The notes: generated by a model from the letters alone, not told the origin. Positions 52,080 to 60,505 are shown, counted from the stretch's first letter. The stretch: DNA of 64,000 nt from Clostridiales bacterium (GCA_012839185.1 DUNU01000021.1:22484-86483), one strand, 5' to 3'. A program made the numbers and translations.

Positions 52080-52108
52080 GTTAAAAGACTGAAACACCAA
52101 CTTTTAAC
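52080..52108. repeat. Inverted repeat near the right island end
   Basis: GTTAAAAG (52080-52087) and CTTTTAAC (52101-52108) with a 13-base loop; a further CTCTTAAC follows. They lie 22 bases before the right direct repeat and could be recombinase arm sites or a weak transcript-end hairpin. Confidence 0.4.
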
Positions 52109-52129
52109 CCTCTTAACTTTTACAAATAA

Positions 52130-52140
52130 GAGTGGGAATA
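52130..52140. repeat. Direct repeat (putative att, right)
   Basis: Exact second copy of GAGTGGGAATA, 2788 bases from the copy in guaA. Confidence 0.6.
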
Positions 52141-52232
52141 AAAACATAAAGTCCCAAAATCCTTGACAATCCTGCAATTAGGTACTTTTTAGAAAACTGT
52201 TTTATAGAAGAATACAGAAACGAGGATATTAT

Positions 52233-52334
52233 TTATAATGCACCTTTATATACAGACAGATTTTTGTTGGCTCTGAGGTCTTCCTGTGCTTCATCGTCAA
52301 GCAAAGCCACAAATAAACCGGTGTCACAAAAATC
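52233..52334 (-). pseudogene. Fragment of a DUF4143-type AAA ATPase
   Basis: On the - strand 33 codons read DFCDTGLFVALLDDEAQEDL and then RANKNLSVYKGAL before a stop. This is the conserved middle of DUF4143 ATP-binding proteins, which normally continue with YEN. The sequence on both sides does not continue the protein, so it is a remnant. It lies just outside the island. The 51977-52629 interval has no intact gene otherwise. Confidence 0.5.
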
Positions 52335-52355
52335 AGCGAAAAATCAACCCTTTTT

Positions 52356-52435
52356 ACACTTTTATGGGTGTATTTTTTTGTTTTTATACACTTTTATGAG
52401 CATATTTATAGGAAATATCACATTTTTATGAGCGA
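52356..52435. repeat. Three degenerate 32-bp direct repeats
   Basis: Copies of ACACTTTTATGRGC start at 52356, 52388 and 52420, each 32 bases apart, with AT-rich spacers. Too few and too degenerate for a CRISPR array; could be iteron-like or regulatory. Confidence 0.55.
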
Positions 52436-52562
52436 ATAGTAGAGTTTTAAGGAAATTATTATCACACATTACTTTTCGCTTTAGCTTTTTTCTTATTTCT
52501 ATTTCTTTGACTGTTTTTTTGAGTAGAGACCATACAGAATACCATTTTATTCTAAAAAGGTG

Positions 52563-52591
52563 TTGCTTTTGCACGGAGAACGTGATAAAAT
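52563..52591 (+). promoter_or_regulatory. Promoter of the deoxyinosine glycosylase gene
   Basis: TTGCTT (52563-52568), 17-base spacer, TAAAAT (52586-52591) with TG one base upstream (extended -10). The ATG is 39 bases downstream of the -10. Confidence 0.7.
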
Positions 52592-52629
52592 ATACATGTA
52601 AATGCAACAAAAAGTTAAGAGAGAAAAAA

Positions 52630-53124
52630 ATGACCAATCATCAAACCATTACCCACCCACTGCTGCCACTTTTTCAAGCCGATTCAAAAATTTTGATTTT
52701 GGGGTCATTTCCCTCTGTCAAAACCAGAGAATACGGCTTCTTTTACGGACATCCCCAGAATCGTTTCTGGCCTTTGCTTGAACGGATTTTTGATGTGAAA
52801 CTGAGTACAGATATTGAAGAAAGAAGAGCATTTCTTTTGCAACACCATATCGCCGTATACGATGTCATTTACCAGTGCGATATTATCGGATCAAGTGATG
52901 CCAGTATTCAAAACGTAATTCCCTCAGATTTAAGCCCTATTTTTAACGAAGCAGATATAAAACAAGTTTTTTGTAACGGCGGAACCTCTTACCGCTATTA
53001 TCGAAAATATCAGGAGCAGAAAACGGGATTTAAAGCCATTCAGCTACCCTCTACCAGTCCTGCCAACGCAAGATTTTCTATGGATAATTTATATAATCAA
53101 TGGAAGATAATAAGAGAGTATTGA
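52630..53124 (+). CDS. DNA-deoxyinosine glycosylase (uracil-DNA glycosylase superfamily)
   Basis: 164 residues from the ATG at 52630; a longer in-frame reading has no ribosome site and crosses the promoter. Visible motifs are ILILGSFPSVKTREYGFFYGHPQNRFW (motif-1 region of the family, residues about 20-45), YDVIYQCDIIGSSDASI and LPSTSPANARFS near the end. These fit the family 6 (HDG) deoxyinosine/hypoxanthine glycosylases, which repair deaminated adenine. Typical members are 160-170 residues. A strong terminator follows 69 bases after the stop. Confidence 0.85.
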   Translation: MTNHQTITHPLLPLFQADSKILILGSFPSVKTREYGFFYGHPQNRFWPLLERIFDVKLSTDIEERRAFLLQHHIAVYDVIYQCDIIGSSDASIQNVIPSDLSPIFNEADIKQVFCNGGTSYRYYRKYQEQKTGFKAIQLPSTSPANARFSMDNLYNQWKIIREY

Positions 53125-53192
53125 TTCTGAAATCCTGTCCAAGCCTGCTTTCAATCCTTCGTAACTGCTTCCTGCAAGAATCGAAAATTGCT

Positions 53193-53223
53193 CATGCTCT
53201 CTTGACAGAGAGTGTGTTTTTTA
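53193..53223 (+). terminator. Intrinsic terminator of the deoxyinosine glycosylase gene
   Basis: 10-bp stem CATGCTCTCT / AGAGAGTGTG (two wobble pairs) around TGAC, followed by a T run. Confidence 0.85.
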
Positions 53224-53329
53224 TTAAATTAAATTATAAATATGTTTTCTAAAACTATATAAGGAAGTGCAATATAGAAAATAAAAACACATCAAAATTA
53301 TTAATATATGAACTAAATTAAATTCAACC

Positions 53330-53358
53330 TTGAATAAAAAATTGATATAAGCTATAAT
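53330..53358 (+). promoter_or_regulatory. Promoter of the hydantoinase/HDAC operon
   Basis: TTGAAT (53330-53335), 17-base spacer, TATAAT (53353-53358). The leader to the start codon is about 190 bases and holds no gene. The promoter is closely similar to the one at 56561-56589. Confidence 0.65.
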
Positions 53359-53552
53359 AATAGAGTAATATGTCAATATTACCACACTAAATAGATCGCT
53401 ATTAAAATAAATAATCAAAACGCAATGGAGCATATTGCTTAAATAAAAAGCATTTGGTGTGGTAGGTTTTAGAGTTCCTCATTTGCATTCTTGCGGTAGT
53501 TTATAAGCATGAGATTTTTACGATTTTTGTTGTTTTGAAAGGAGAGGAGAAC

Positions 53553-55220
53553 TTGATTATCGGTATAGACATGGGTGGCACAAATATCGATGGTGTCGCT
53601 GTACATGAAGGGCAAATTGTGAGACAAATCAAGCGACCTGTGGACAGGAGCGATTACTTTCACAGCATTTGGAATTGCATAAAAAATCTCCTTTGGGGTG
53701 TAAAAAAAGAAGATATTGAGAGAATTCAACTCAGCACAACCGTCTCGACCAATGCTATCGTGGAAAACAGAATTTCCAAAGTAGGAGTAATCTTGCAGAG
53801 AGGACCGGGGCTAAAATGGCAGTTTGACAATTTAGATGAGAATGTTGCGGATGTCTCGGGAAGCGTTGACCACAGAGGCATACCGATAAGCCGTGAAAAT
53901 GCGGCTGAGATTTCAAAAATCAGAGAGGATTTTCTTCGTAATCGTGTTGATACTGTTGCAGTCGTCGGCAAATTCTCAACCCGAAATCCCGATTTTGAAA
54001 AAAGGGCTGCTGAATATCTGCGGGATGATTTTCAAGAAATAACCATGGGACATACCATTTCCGGAAAATTGAATTTTCCGAGGAGAGTTCAGACATCTTA
54101 CCTTAATGCTGCCGTTCATTCCACCTTCAAAACGTTTGCGGAAAACATCGAAGAAGCACTAAAACGTGAAGGAATCAGTGCTCCGGTTTATATCCTGAAG
54201 GCTGACGGAGGGACGATAAATCTTGAAGGTGCCAAAGCAAAACCCGTAGAAACCATCCTCTCGGGGCCTGCTGCCAGCCTTATGGGAATGACAGCACTTC
54301 TGAATAAAGATGAAACTGACCGTTGCCTGCTTGACATAGGCGGAACTACGACAGATTTGTTTTTCTTGGCAGACGGAGTGCCTGTTTTTGAACCTTCGGG
54401 TATCGAAATCGGCGGGCACAAAACATTTGTGCGTGCCATTTACAGCACATCTGTCGGCTTGGGCGGAGACAGTTATGTCCGCATAGAAAAAGGAAAACTG
54501 AAAATCGGTCCGGAGAGAAAAGATCACGCAATCGCCTTTGGCGGGAAATATCTCACGCCCACCGATGCTCTTGTCTATCTCGGAGATATGAAAGCCGAAT
54601 ACGCACATGAAAGTGCATTTGCATTGGAAAATATGGCGAAAAAAATTAACGCATATCCCGAAGAATTTGCAGAAATGATAATAAATAAATTCTGCAAGTC
54701 GATAAGAGAAACGATTGAAAACACTCTCGAAAAAATAAATGCAAGTCCCGTATATACGATAAAAGAATTATTAGCTGACCGAACTATAAAACCACAGTCA
54801 GTCGGAGTGATAGGCGGACCGGCAAAAGCACTCTCCAAATATCTGGAAAGAGAACTCAAAATGCCGGTTGAGTATCCTGAAAATCACGAAATAGCAAACG
54901 CAATCGGTGCCGCCTTGGCAAGACCTACGGTAGAAATTAACCTCCTTGCCGACACCGACAGAGAAATTCTCTCTGTTCCGGAAACGGGTGTATATGAAAA
55001 AATCGACAAATATTATGACCTGAAAAAAGCAAAAGAACGTGCCTTAAATGAGGTGAAGTTCGCCGGTGAGACTATGGGTATTTCATCGGATATTCTGGAA
55101 ACTGAAATTGTCGAGGCGAGCAGTTTTAATATGGTAAAAGGATACAGAGCAGACAAAAATATCCGAGTAAAGGCTCAGATTAAACCCGGACTTGCCGCTT
55201 ACAAAAAGGGGGAAAGATGA
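53553..55220 (+). CDS. Hydantoinase/oxoprolinase (HyuA-type) ATPase
   Basis: 555 residues. I chose TTG at 53553, with AAAGGAG 8 bases upstream; the TTG at 53535 lies before that site. The ASKHA-type ATP motif IIGIDMGGTNIDG opens the protein. STTVSTNAIVENR, GPAASLMG and LLDIGGTTTDLFFL are typical of hydantoinase A/oxoprolinase. Members cleave cyclic amides such as 5-oxoproline or hydantoins with ATP; no HyuB partner is adjacent. The stop overlaps the HDAC-family gene start by 4 bases, so the two are translationally coupled. Confidence 0.88.
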   Translation: MIIGIDMGGTNIDGVAVHEGQIVRQIKRPVDRSDYFHSIWNCIKNLLWGVKKEDIERIQLSTTVSTNAIVENRISKVGVILQRGPGLKWQFDNLDENVADVSGSVDHRGIPISRENAAEISKIREDFLRNRVDTVAVVGKFSTRNPDFEKRAAEYLRDDFQEITMGHTISGKLNFPRRVQTSYLNAAVHSTFKTFAENIEEALKREGISAPVYILKADGGTINLEGAKAKPVETILSGPAASLMGMTALLNKDETDRCLLDIGGTTTDLFFLADGVPVFEPSGIEIGGHKTFVRAIYSTSVGLGGDSYVRIEKGKLKIGPERKDHAIAFGGKYLTPTDALVYLGDMKAEYAHESAFALENMAKKINAYPEEFAEMIINKFCKSIRETIENTLEKINASPVYTIKELLADRTIKPQSVGVIGGPAKALSKYLERELKMPVEYPENHEIANAIGAALARPTVEINLLADTDREILSVPETGVYEKIDKYYDLKKAKERALNEVKFAGETMGISSDILETEIVEASSFNMVKGYRADKNIRVKAQIKPGLAAYKKGER

Positions 55221-56527
55221 TGAAAGCAAAAAATAAACTCGGACTGATACTTTTTCCCGCTTTCGATTGGGCAATCTCGCCCACCCACCCGGAAAGAGAA
55301 GAACGCTTGCTTTATACGCAGGATCAACTGCTTGAAGAAGGAATAGAGGACATCGAGGGAATTCATTTTTTCAATCCGCTTATCGCAACCAAAAAAGACA
55401 TCGACCGCGTTCATTTTTGTTACCCGAGCACCGAAAAATTGCTTACGGAATCTCATTTGATTGCTGCGGGCGGAGTTATGCGGGCATTTGATGCGGTTTT
55501 CGGCAAAGAAACAGACAAGTCCTTTGCACTCGTGAGACCGCCCGGACACCATGCACAGCGTGTGGTTTACGGAGACAGAGGTTTTTGTATCATCAATATT
55601 GAAGCCGTCGGTCTTGCCTATGCACGACAAAAATACGGCGACATAAGAGTTGCCGTTGTAGACACCGACTGTCATCACGGAGACGGGACAGAAGATATAT
55701 ATTGGAATGATCCCGATACCCTCTACATTTCGTTTCATCAGGACGGTCGAACTCTCTATCCCGGCACAGGGTCGATAGAAGAGCTCGGAGGTCCGTCCGC
55801 CTACGGTTACAATGTCAACATACCTCTCCCGCCGAACACCGGAGACGAGGGATTTCAATATGTCCTTGAAAACACCGTCCTGCCCATACTTGAAGATTAC
55901 AAGCCGGATATTATAATAAATTCTGCGGGGCAGGATAATCACTATACCGATCCGCTTACCAATATGAACTTTTCCGCTCAAGGTTACGCCAATCTTAACA
56001 GCCGCCTCAATCCCGATATTGCTGTTCTTGAAGGCGGATATTCAATTCAGGGAGCCTTGCCCTATGTGAACACCGGAATTATTCTCGCTATGGCGGGACT
56101 TGACTATTCGGGTGTTGTTGAACCCGACTATCATCTTGGAAAATGGAAACAGTCCGGCAGGGTTACGGAACAAGTGAAAAGAATTTCCGAAGAAGTTCTC
56201 AATGCTTGGCAGCATAAAGAAATTATCGGCAGAAAACTCTTTGAGAGCAAGTCTTCCGTAAAGAGAAACCGCCAAATTTACTATGATACCGCCGGAATTT
56301 TAGAGACGCAAGTTCAGGAATTCAGACCATGTCCGGACTGTCCGGGAGTGGATTCAATCATATCCAAAAACGACAGAGGTGCATCGCTTTTCGGAATTAC
56401 TATACCAAGAAAAGCCTGCCCCGCCTGTCAAAAGAAAGGATACGATCTCTTTGAACAAGCAAAAGGTTTGAATGTAAAAAAAAGATTTCTTCAAGACCTT
56501 AAACGAGATGAATTTTTTTCGGAATAA
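55217..56527 (+). CDS. HDAC-superfamily deacetylase with C-terminal zinc ribbon
   Basis: 436 residues. The histone-deacetylase/acetylpolyamine-amidohydrolase site is intact: RPPGHHAQ (H111, H112), VVDTDCHHGDG (metal ligands D151, H153), and INSAGQDNHYTDPL (D240). A C-terminal extension of about 130 residues carries CPDC and CPAC pairs, likely one zinc ribbon. In bacteria such enzymes deacetylate polyamines, acetoin-related proteins or other acetyl-amides. The coupling to an oxoprolinase-like ATPase suggests consecutive amide-cleaving steps on one substrate. The pairing is the unusual point. AAAAAGGGGG lies upstream of two adjacent ATGs (55217, 55220). Confidence 0.85.
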   Translation: MMKAKNKLGLILFPAFDWAISPTHPEREERLLYTQDQLLEEGIEDIEGIHFFNPLIATKKDIDRVHFCYPSTEKLLTESHLIAAGGVMRAFDAVFGKETDKSFALVRPPGHHAQRVVYGDRGFCIINIEAVGLAYARQKYGDIRVAVVDTDCHHGDGTEDIYWNDPDTLYISFHQDGRTLYPGTGSIEELGGPSAYGYNVNIPLPPNTGDEGFQYVLENTVLPILEDYKPDIIINSAGQDNHYTDPLTNMNFSAQGYANLNSRLNPDIAVLEGGYSIQGALPYVNTGIILAMAGLDYSGVVEPDYHLGKWKQSGRVTEQVKRISEEVLNAWQHKEIIGRKLFESKSSVKRNRQIYYDTAGILETQVQEFRPCPDCPGVDSIISKNDRGASLFGITIPRKACPACQKKGYDLFEQAKGLNVKKRFLQDLKRDEFFSE

Positions 56528-56560
56528 TAGCAAATATCAATCGAAAAACTAAATTTAATA

Positions 56561-56589
56561 TTGAAAAAAGAAGAATTATAAGTTATAAT
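56561..56589 (+). promoter_or_regulatory. Promoter of the type IIG-like restriction gene
   Basis: TTGAAA (56561-56566), 17-base spacer, TATAAT (56584-56589). The leader to the ATG at 56772 is about 175 bases and without a gene. Confidence 0.75.
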
Positions 56590-56771
56590 GTTAGTGTAAT
56601 ATCTCGTTTTGAATAAAAAGCGTTAAGTTTGGCAATATACAAAGAAAAAGAGTTACAAACATATATAAAGAATGAGCAAAAACGCTTATTTAAACCTTAA
56701 TTCAAGCGAAAAACCTGTTTGGCAATTGATTGTAAAATTGAAAATGTGGCTGAAAAAAAATGAGGAAGAAA

Positions 56772-59700
56772 ATGATGATAACAAGAGATAATTTAGATAG
56801 GTTTTTATTATCTTTAGGATATACAGAGGATGACAATGTTTATTCATACCACTTTAAGCAATTTGCCTGTGACATTATGGTTGATTTCAATGAAGAAAAA
56901 ATATACTACCCCGAGGAAAAGGGCTTAATAGTTAATGAAAATCAAACTACAGATTTTTCAAAAAATGAGAATTTTGTTGTACTTGAGTGCATTCATAGAC
57001 TTTTAGAAAAAGGATACAACCCATCACATATCGAAATTGAAAAAAGGTGGTCGCTTGGTCATTTGCAAAAAAGTGGTCGTGCAGACATATGTGTTATGAA
57101 TGCCACAGGTACAGATATGCTTTTTATTATTGAGTGTAAAACCTTTGGAAATAAATATGACAAAGCATTGGATATATTAAAGCAAGACGGCGGACAGTTA
57201 TTTAGTTATTATCAACAGGAGAAGTCTACTAAATGGCTTATGCTCTATGCTGCAGGTTATGAAAATAGAAAAACAGAACATCAGGTTACTACAATTTCTG
57301 TTTTTGATACGGAAGAAGCCTTAGAGAGATACCAAAAAAATAAAACTATACAACTATATGGAAATGCACATTCTAAAGAGAAAGCGTTCGAGGTTTGGAA
57401 AGAAACTTATGCACAAAAGACACATGGTGACTTAATTTTTTCAAAGGATACAATAGCCTACAATATTGGCGAAAAACCTTTAAGAATTAGAGATTTAAAG
57501 AGCTTCAACAAAAGTGATGAAATTGCAAATAAGTTTGAGGAGATATTAAGACACAATAATGTATCAGACAAAGAAAATGCTTTTAACAAGCTTACAGCAC
57601 TATTTATATGCAAGCTTGTCGATGAAATAACAAAAGATGAAAACGATATTGTAGAATTTCAATATCAATTCGGAACAGATTCCTATGAAACATTGCTCGA
57701 TAGGTTGCAAAGATTGTATAAAGAGGGAATGGACAAGTTTATGAAAGAAGAAATATTTTATGTTTCTTCCGAATATCCTGTGAATCTTTTCAGAAATTAT
57801 AAGGGACACAATAGAAAAAATGCAATCGATGACCTAAAAGAAACTTTTAGAAAACTGAAATTCTATTCTAATAGTGATTTTGCATTTAAAGATGTTCATA
57901 ATGAAGAACTTTTCAAGCAAAACGGAAAGATACTCGTAGAGGTTGTAAAATTATTTGAGCCGTATAGGATTGTTTATCCCTCTAAAGATCAGTTTTTAGG
58001 TAATTTATTTGAATATCTTCTGGATCAAGGATTTAAACAAAATGAGGGACAGTTTTTCACCCCCAAACCATTAGCACGTTTTATTTGGGAAAGTTTGCCG
58101 TTAGAAACATTATCGTCAAAAACAGGGAGAGATAAATACCCTAAAGTAATTGATTATGCCTGCGGTAGCGGACACTTTTTGACTGAGGGAATAGATATTT
58201 TAAACAGTATTCATAAAAGTGATGATAATGATTGGGTACAAGAAAAAATCTTCGGCATTGAAAAAGATTACAGACTTGCCAGAGTTTCAAAAATTTCCTT
58301 ATTTATGAACGGTGCCGGCGGAGGAAATATAATATTTGGAGATGGACTTGATAATCACAAGAAAAAAGACGTTGAGAATAATGCTTTTGATATTCTTGTT
58401 GCCAATCCTCCTTATTCTGTAAAAGCTTTTAAATCACACCTAAAACTTGAGGATAACGAGTTTAAACTCATAGATTTAATTTCTAATGAAGGTAGCGAAA
58501 TCGAGGTATTATTTGTTGAAAGAATTTCACAATTAGTAAAACCGAATGGGGTAGCTGCTGTTATACTTCCCTCCAGTCTTTTAAGTAACACATCTAATAG
58601 CTATACAGGGGCGAGAGAAACAATACTAAAAAATTTCAAACTCAAAGCTATTGCTCAATTTGGAGATAAAACTTTTGGAGCAACAGGAACTAATACTGTA
58701 GTTTTATTTTTAAAGAAGTACAATGAACCGCCAAAACATTTTAAAATGATGGAGGATTCTATACAGGCAATTTTCAATCTACAGACCTCAAAAGAATGGC
58801 AAGACGATGAGATATTAAATGATTATGTAGACCATATAGGCGTAGACTTTTCTACCTATTCAGATTTTCTTGAAGAAAAAAGCGATGATGATGACTGGGA
58901 GGAGAATGAATACTTTTCAATGTATATAGATACTTTTTTTAACTCATCGGAATATAAAAATATGAGCAATAAAAATTCTTTCAAAAAGTTGACTGTTGAA
59001 AAACAGAAACCAAAACTTAACACTGTGTTTTATGCCGTTGTAAAAAAAATTGAACAGGAAAAGTTGTTTTACTTTTCTCTCATAAGAGAAAATGAAACAT
59101 TAGTAATCAAGGCTCCGTCATCAGCAAATGGGCAATATGAATATCTTGGATATCAATGGTCTAACCGTAAAGGTAGCAAGGGAATACAAGAAACAAATCC
59201 TGGCGGAAAACTTTATGATTCTAACAATAGAGAAAGCGAAAAACACATATCGCCACTAATTAGAAAAGCTTTCAATGATAAGTTGGAAGATATAAATAAA
59301 GATTTAAATAAATATGCTATTATGCTTCAAACTAAAAATATGCTTGACTTTGAGAGAGAAAAATTTGACAAGACTATTAGTCTGATTGAAAAAGAAGTAA
59401 TCAAAATTATAAGTAAATATCCAGTGAAACCTTTGGGAAGTGTATGTAACATTTTAATTGGCGGAACTCCATCAAGAAGAAACGCTGGTTATTTTCAGGG
59501 AGAAAATCTTTGGGTTTCAATTGCCGAAATGAATGGTCAAGTTATAAATGACACCAAAGAGAAAATAACTGATTTGGCTTTAGAAAACTCAAATGTAAAA
59601 TTGATACCTAAGAATACAACTTTACTGAGTTTTAAATTATCTATAGGAAAAACAGCCATAGCAGGAAGAGATTTATATACAAATGAAGCCATAGCTGGTC

Positions 59701-60008
59701 TTGTCCCTAAAGATAATGATATATTAGACAAGTATTTGTTTTTCTTATTCAAAGGAGAATTTATTAATTTAGGCAACTATATAGGAAATAAGGCTTTTGG
59801 AAAAAGTCTCAATAGCAGTATTCTATCTAATGATGTTAAAATTCCTGTACCTCCTATTGAAATCCAAGAAAAAATAATTGAAGAGTGTACAAAGGTAGAG
59901 GAAAAATTTGAAACTACACGAATGAAAATTGAGGAATATCAGAAAGAAATCAGTAAAATATTTAAAGAACTTGAAGTCGTAAAATCTGACGGGGGGGGTA
60001 CAAACTAA
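56772..60008 (+). CDS. Fused restriction-methylation-specificity enzyme (type IIG-like), first part
   Basis: 1078 residues from the ATG at 56772 (GAGG 6 bases upstream; an ATG at 56760 would add four residues). Residues about 90-130 have a PD-(D/E)xK nuclease pattern: GRADICV (D105) and IIECKTFG (E121, K123). A helical linker follows. The methylase domain has QFFTPKPLARFIWE, motif I DYACGSGHF (461-469) and motif IV NPPY (545-548), typical of HsdM-like N6-adenine methylases. TRD1 (KPLGSVCNILIGGTPSRRN to IPVPPIEIQEKIIEECTKVE) and a coiled spacer end the protein. The frame runs into TAA a few codons after a G8 tract, leaving TRD2 out of frame. Confidence 0.85.
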   Translation: MMITRDNLDRFLLSLGYTEDDNVYSYHFKQFACDIMVDFNEEKIYYPEEKGLIVNENQTTDFSKNENFVVLECIHRLLEKGYNPSHIEIEKRWSLGHLQKSGRADICVMNATGTDMLFIIECKTFGNKYDKALDILKQDGGQLFSYYQQEKSTKWLMLYAAGYENRKTEHQVTTISVFDTEEALERYQKNKTIQLYGNAHSKEKAFEVWKETYAQKTHGDLIFSKDTIAYNIGEKPLRIRDLKSFNKSDEIANKFEEILRHNNVSDKENAFNKLTALFICKLVDEITKDENDIVEFQYQFGTDSYETLLDRLQRLYKEGMDKFMKEEIFYVSSEYPVNLFRNYKGHNRKNAIDDLKETFRKLKFYSNSDFAFKDVHNEELFKQNGKILVEVVKLFEPYRIVYPSKDQFLGNLFEYLLDQGFKQNEGQFFTPKPLARFIWESLPLETLSSKTGRDKYPKVIDYACGSGHFLTEGIDILNSIHKSDDNDWVQEKIFGIEKDYRLARVSKISLFMNGAGGGNIIFGDGLDNHKKKDVENNAFDILVANPPYSVKAFKSHLKLEDNEFKLIDLISNEGSEIEVLFVERISQLVKPNGVAAVILPSSLLSNTSNSYTGARETILKNFKLKAIAQFGDKTFGATGTNTVVLFLKKYNEPPKHFKMMEDSIQAIFNLQTSKEWQDDEILNDYVDHIGVDFSTYSDFLEEKSDDDDWEENEYFSMYIDTFFNSSEYKNMSNKNSFKKLTVEKQKPKLNTVFYAVVKKIEQEKLFYFSLIRENETLVIKAPSSANGQYEYLGYQWSNRKGSKGIQETNPGGKLYDSNNRESEKHISPLIRKAFNDKLEDINKDLNKYAIMLQTKNMLDFEREKFDKTISLIEKEVIKIISKYPVKPLGSVCNILIGGTPSRRNAGYFQGENLWVSIAEMNGQVINDTKEKITDLALENSNVKLIPKNTTLLSFKLSIGKTAIAGRDLYTNEAIAGLVPKDNDILDKYLFFLFKGEFINLGNYIGNKAFGKSLNSSILSNDVKIPVPPIEIQEKIIEECTKVEEKFETTRMKIEEYQKEISKIFKELEVVKSDGGGTN
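59991..59998 (+). repeat. G8 tract, predicted phase-variation switch
   Basis: Eight G residues in an AT-rich gene, at the coiled spacer between TRD1 and TRD2. With 8 G the frame stops at 60006-60008. With 9 (or 6) G it reads on through TAC AAA CTA into the TRD2 frame to 60505, giving a protein of about 1244 residues. With 7 or 10 G it stops after four codons (VQTK). Confidence 0.85.
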
Positions 60009-60019
60009 ATGATTCTAAG

Positions 60020-60505
60020 GTGTTTAGCCTATCTATAGGAAAGAGAGTGTTGCAAGAAGATTTAACTGACATCGGTATTCCTGTATATAGTGCAAATGTA
60101 TTTGAACCTATAGGATTAATAGATAAAAAACTATTAGACAATTTTGATGACGAATATATTGTCTGGGGGATAGATGGAGATTGGATGGTTAATATTTTCC
60201 CCAAAGGTTATGAATTTTATCCGACCGACCATTGCGGAGTAATGCAAATAGACAAAAATATTATCAACCCAAGATATATGACTTATCTTTTAGAAAAAGA
60301 GGGAACGAGATTTGGTTTTTCTAGAACTTACAGAGCTTCATTGGATAGAATAAAAAGCATATCAATTAAAGTACCTCATATAAATATTCAAAACGAAAAA
60401 ATGCGAAAAGTTGAAAAACTTAAAAAACAAATAAGAAAACTGGAAGAAACACAAATTGATTTAAAGTCTGAAATAAGTAGTATTATTGACAGCTATTTGA
60501 ATTAA
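60020..60505 (+). CDS. Second target-recognition domain (TRD2), out of frame with the preceding gene
   Basis: 161 codons of type I/IIG specificity-subunit sequence: SIGKRVLQEDLTDIGIPVYS, VWGIDGDWMVNIFPKG, FGFSRTYRASLDRIKSISIK and a C-terminal coiled coil ending SSIIDSYLN. There is no convincing start codon or ribosome site of its own: the region just upstream is the continuation of the same protein shifted by the G8 tract. It is thus not an independent gene but the C-terminal part of the enzyme, joined when the G tract changes length. Confidence 0.78.
   Translation: MFSLSIGKRVLQEDLTDIGIPVYSANVFEPIGLIDKKLLDNFDDEYIVWGIDGDWMVNIFPKGYEFYPTDHCGVMQIDKNIINPRYMTYLLEKEGTRFGFSRTYRASLDRIKSISIKVPHINIQNEKMRKVEKLKKQIRKLEETQIDLKSEISSIIDSYLN

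Larger units (their letters stand above)
49342..52140 (+). mobile_element. Putative small genomic island at guaA
   Basis: A segment of about 2.8 kb bounded by exact 11-base direct repeats. It is distinctly AT-rich and its codon usage (many AGA, ATA, TTA) differs from guaA and other host genes. Its only intact genes are the two-gene operon at 49849-51976. No integrase is present; it may have decayed in 49354-49848, or movement may have used an enzyme in trans. Inference from repeats, composition and the known role of guaA as attachment site. Confidence 0.6.

Noticed and set aside
52356..52435. Possible CRISPR array
   Set aside because: Only three degenerate short repeats, no spacers of constant unique content and no cas genes in the window.
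52362..52637. 91-codon frame on the - strand
   Set aside because: Runs through the 32-bp repeats and the deoxyinosine glycosylase promoter, with low-complexity Lys/Ile/Phe content; no ribosome site.
53224..53433. 69-codon frame on the - strand, very hydrophobic
   Set aside because: Made of AT-rich sequence rich in Ile, Leu, Phe and Tyr. No ribosome site, and it begins in the promoter region of the hydantoinase operon.
55199..55981. 260-codon frame opposite the HDAC-family gene
   Set aside because: Shadow of a well-conserved gene; no ribosome site and no recognisable motif.
60020..60505. Independent HsdS gene
   Set aside because: It has no ribosome site or methylase partner and reads directly out of the G8 tract, so it is better explained as the C-terminal part of the fused enzyme.
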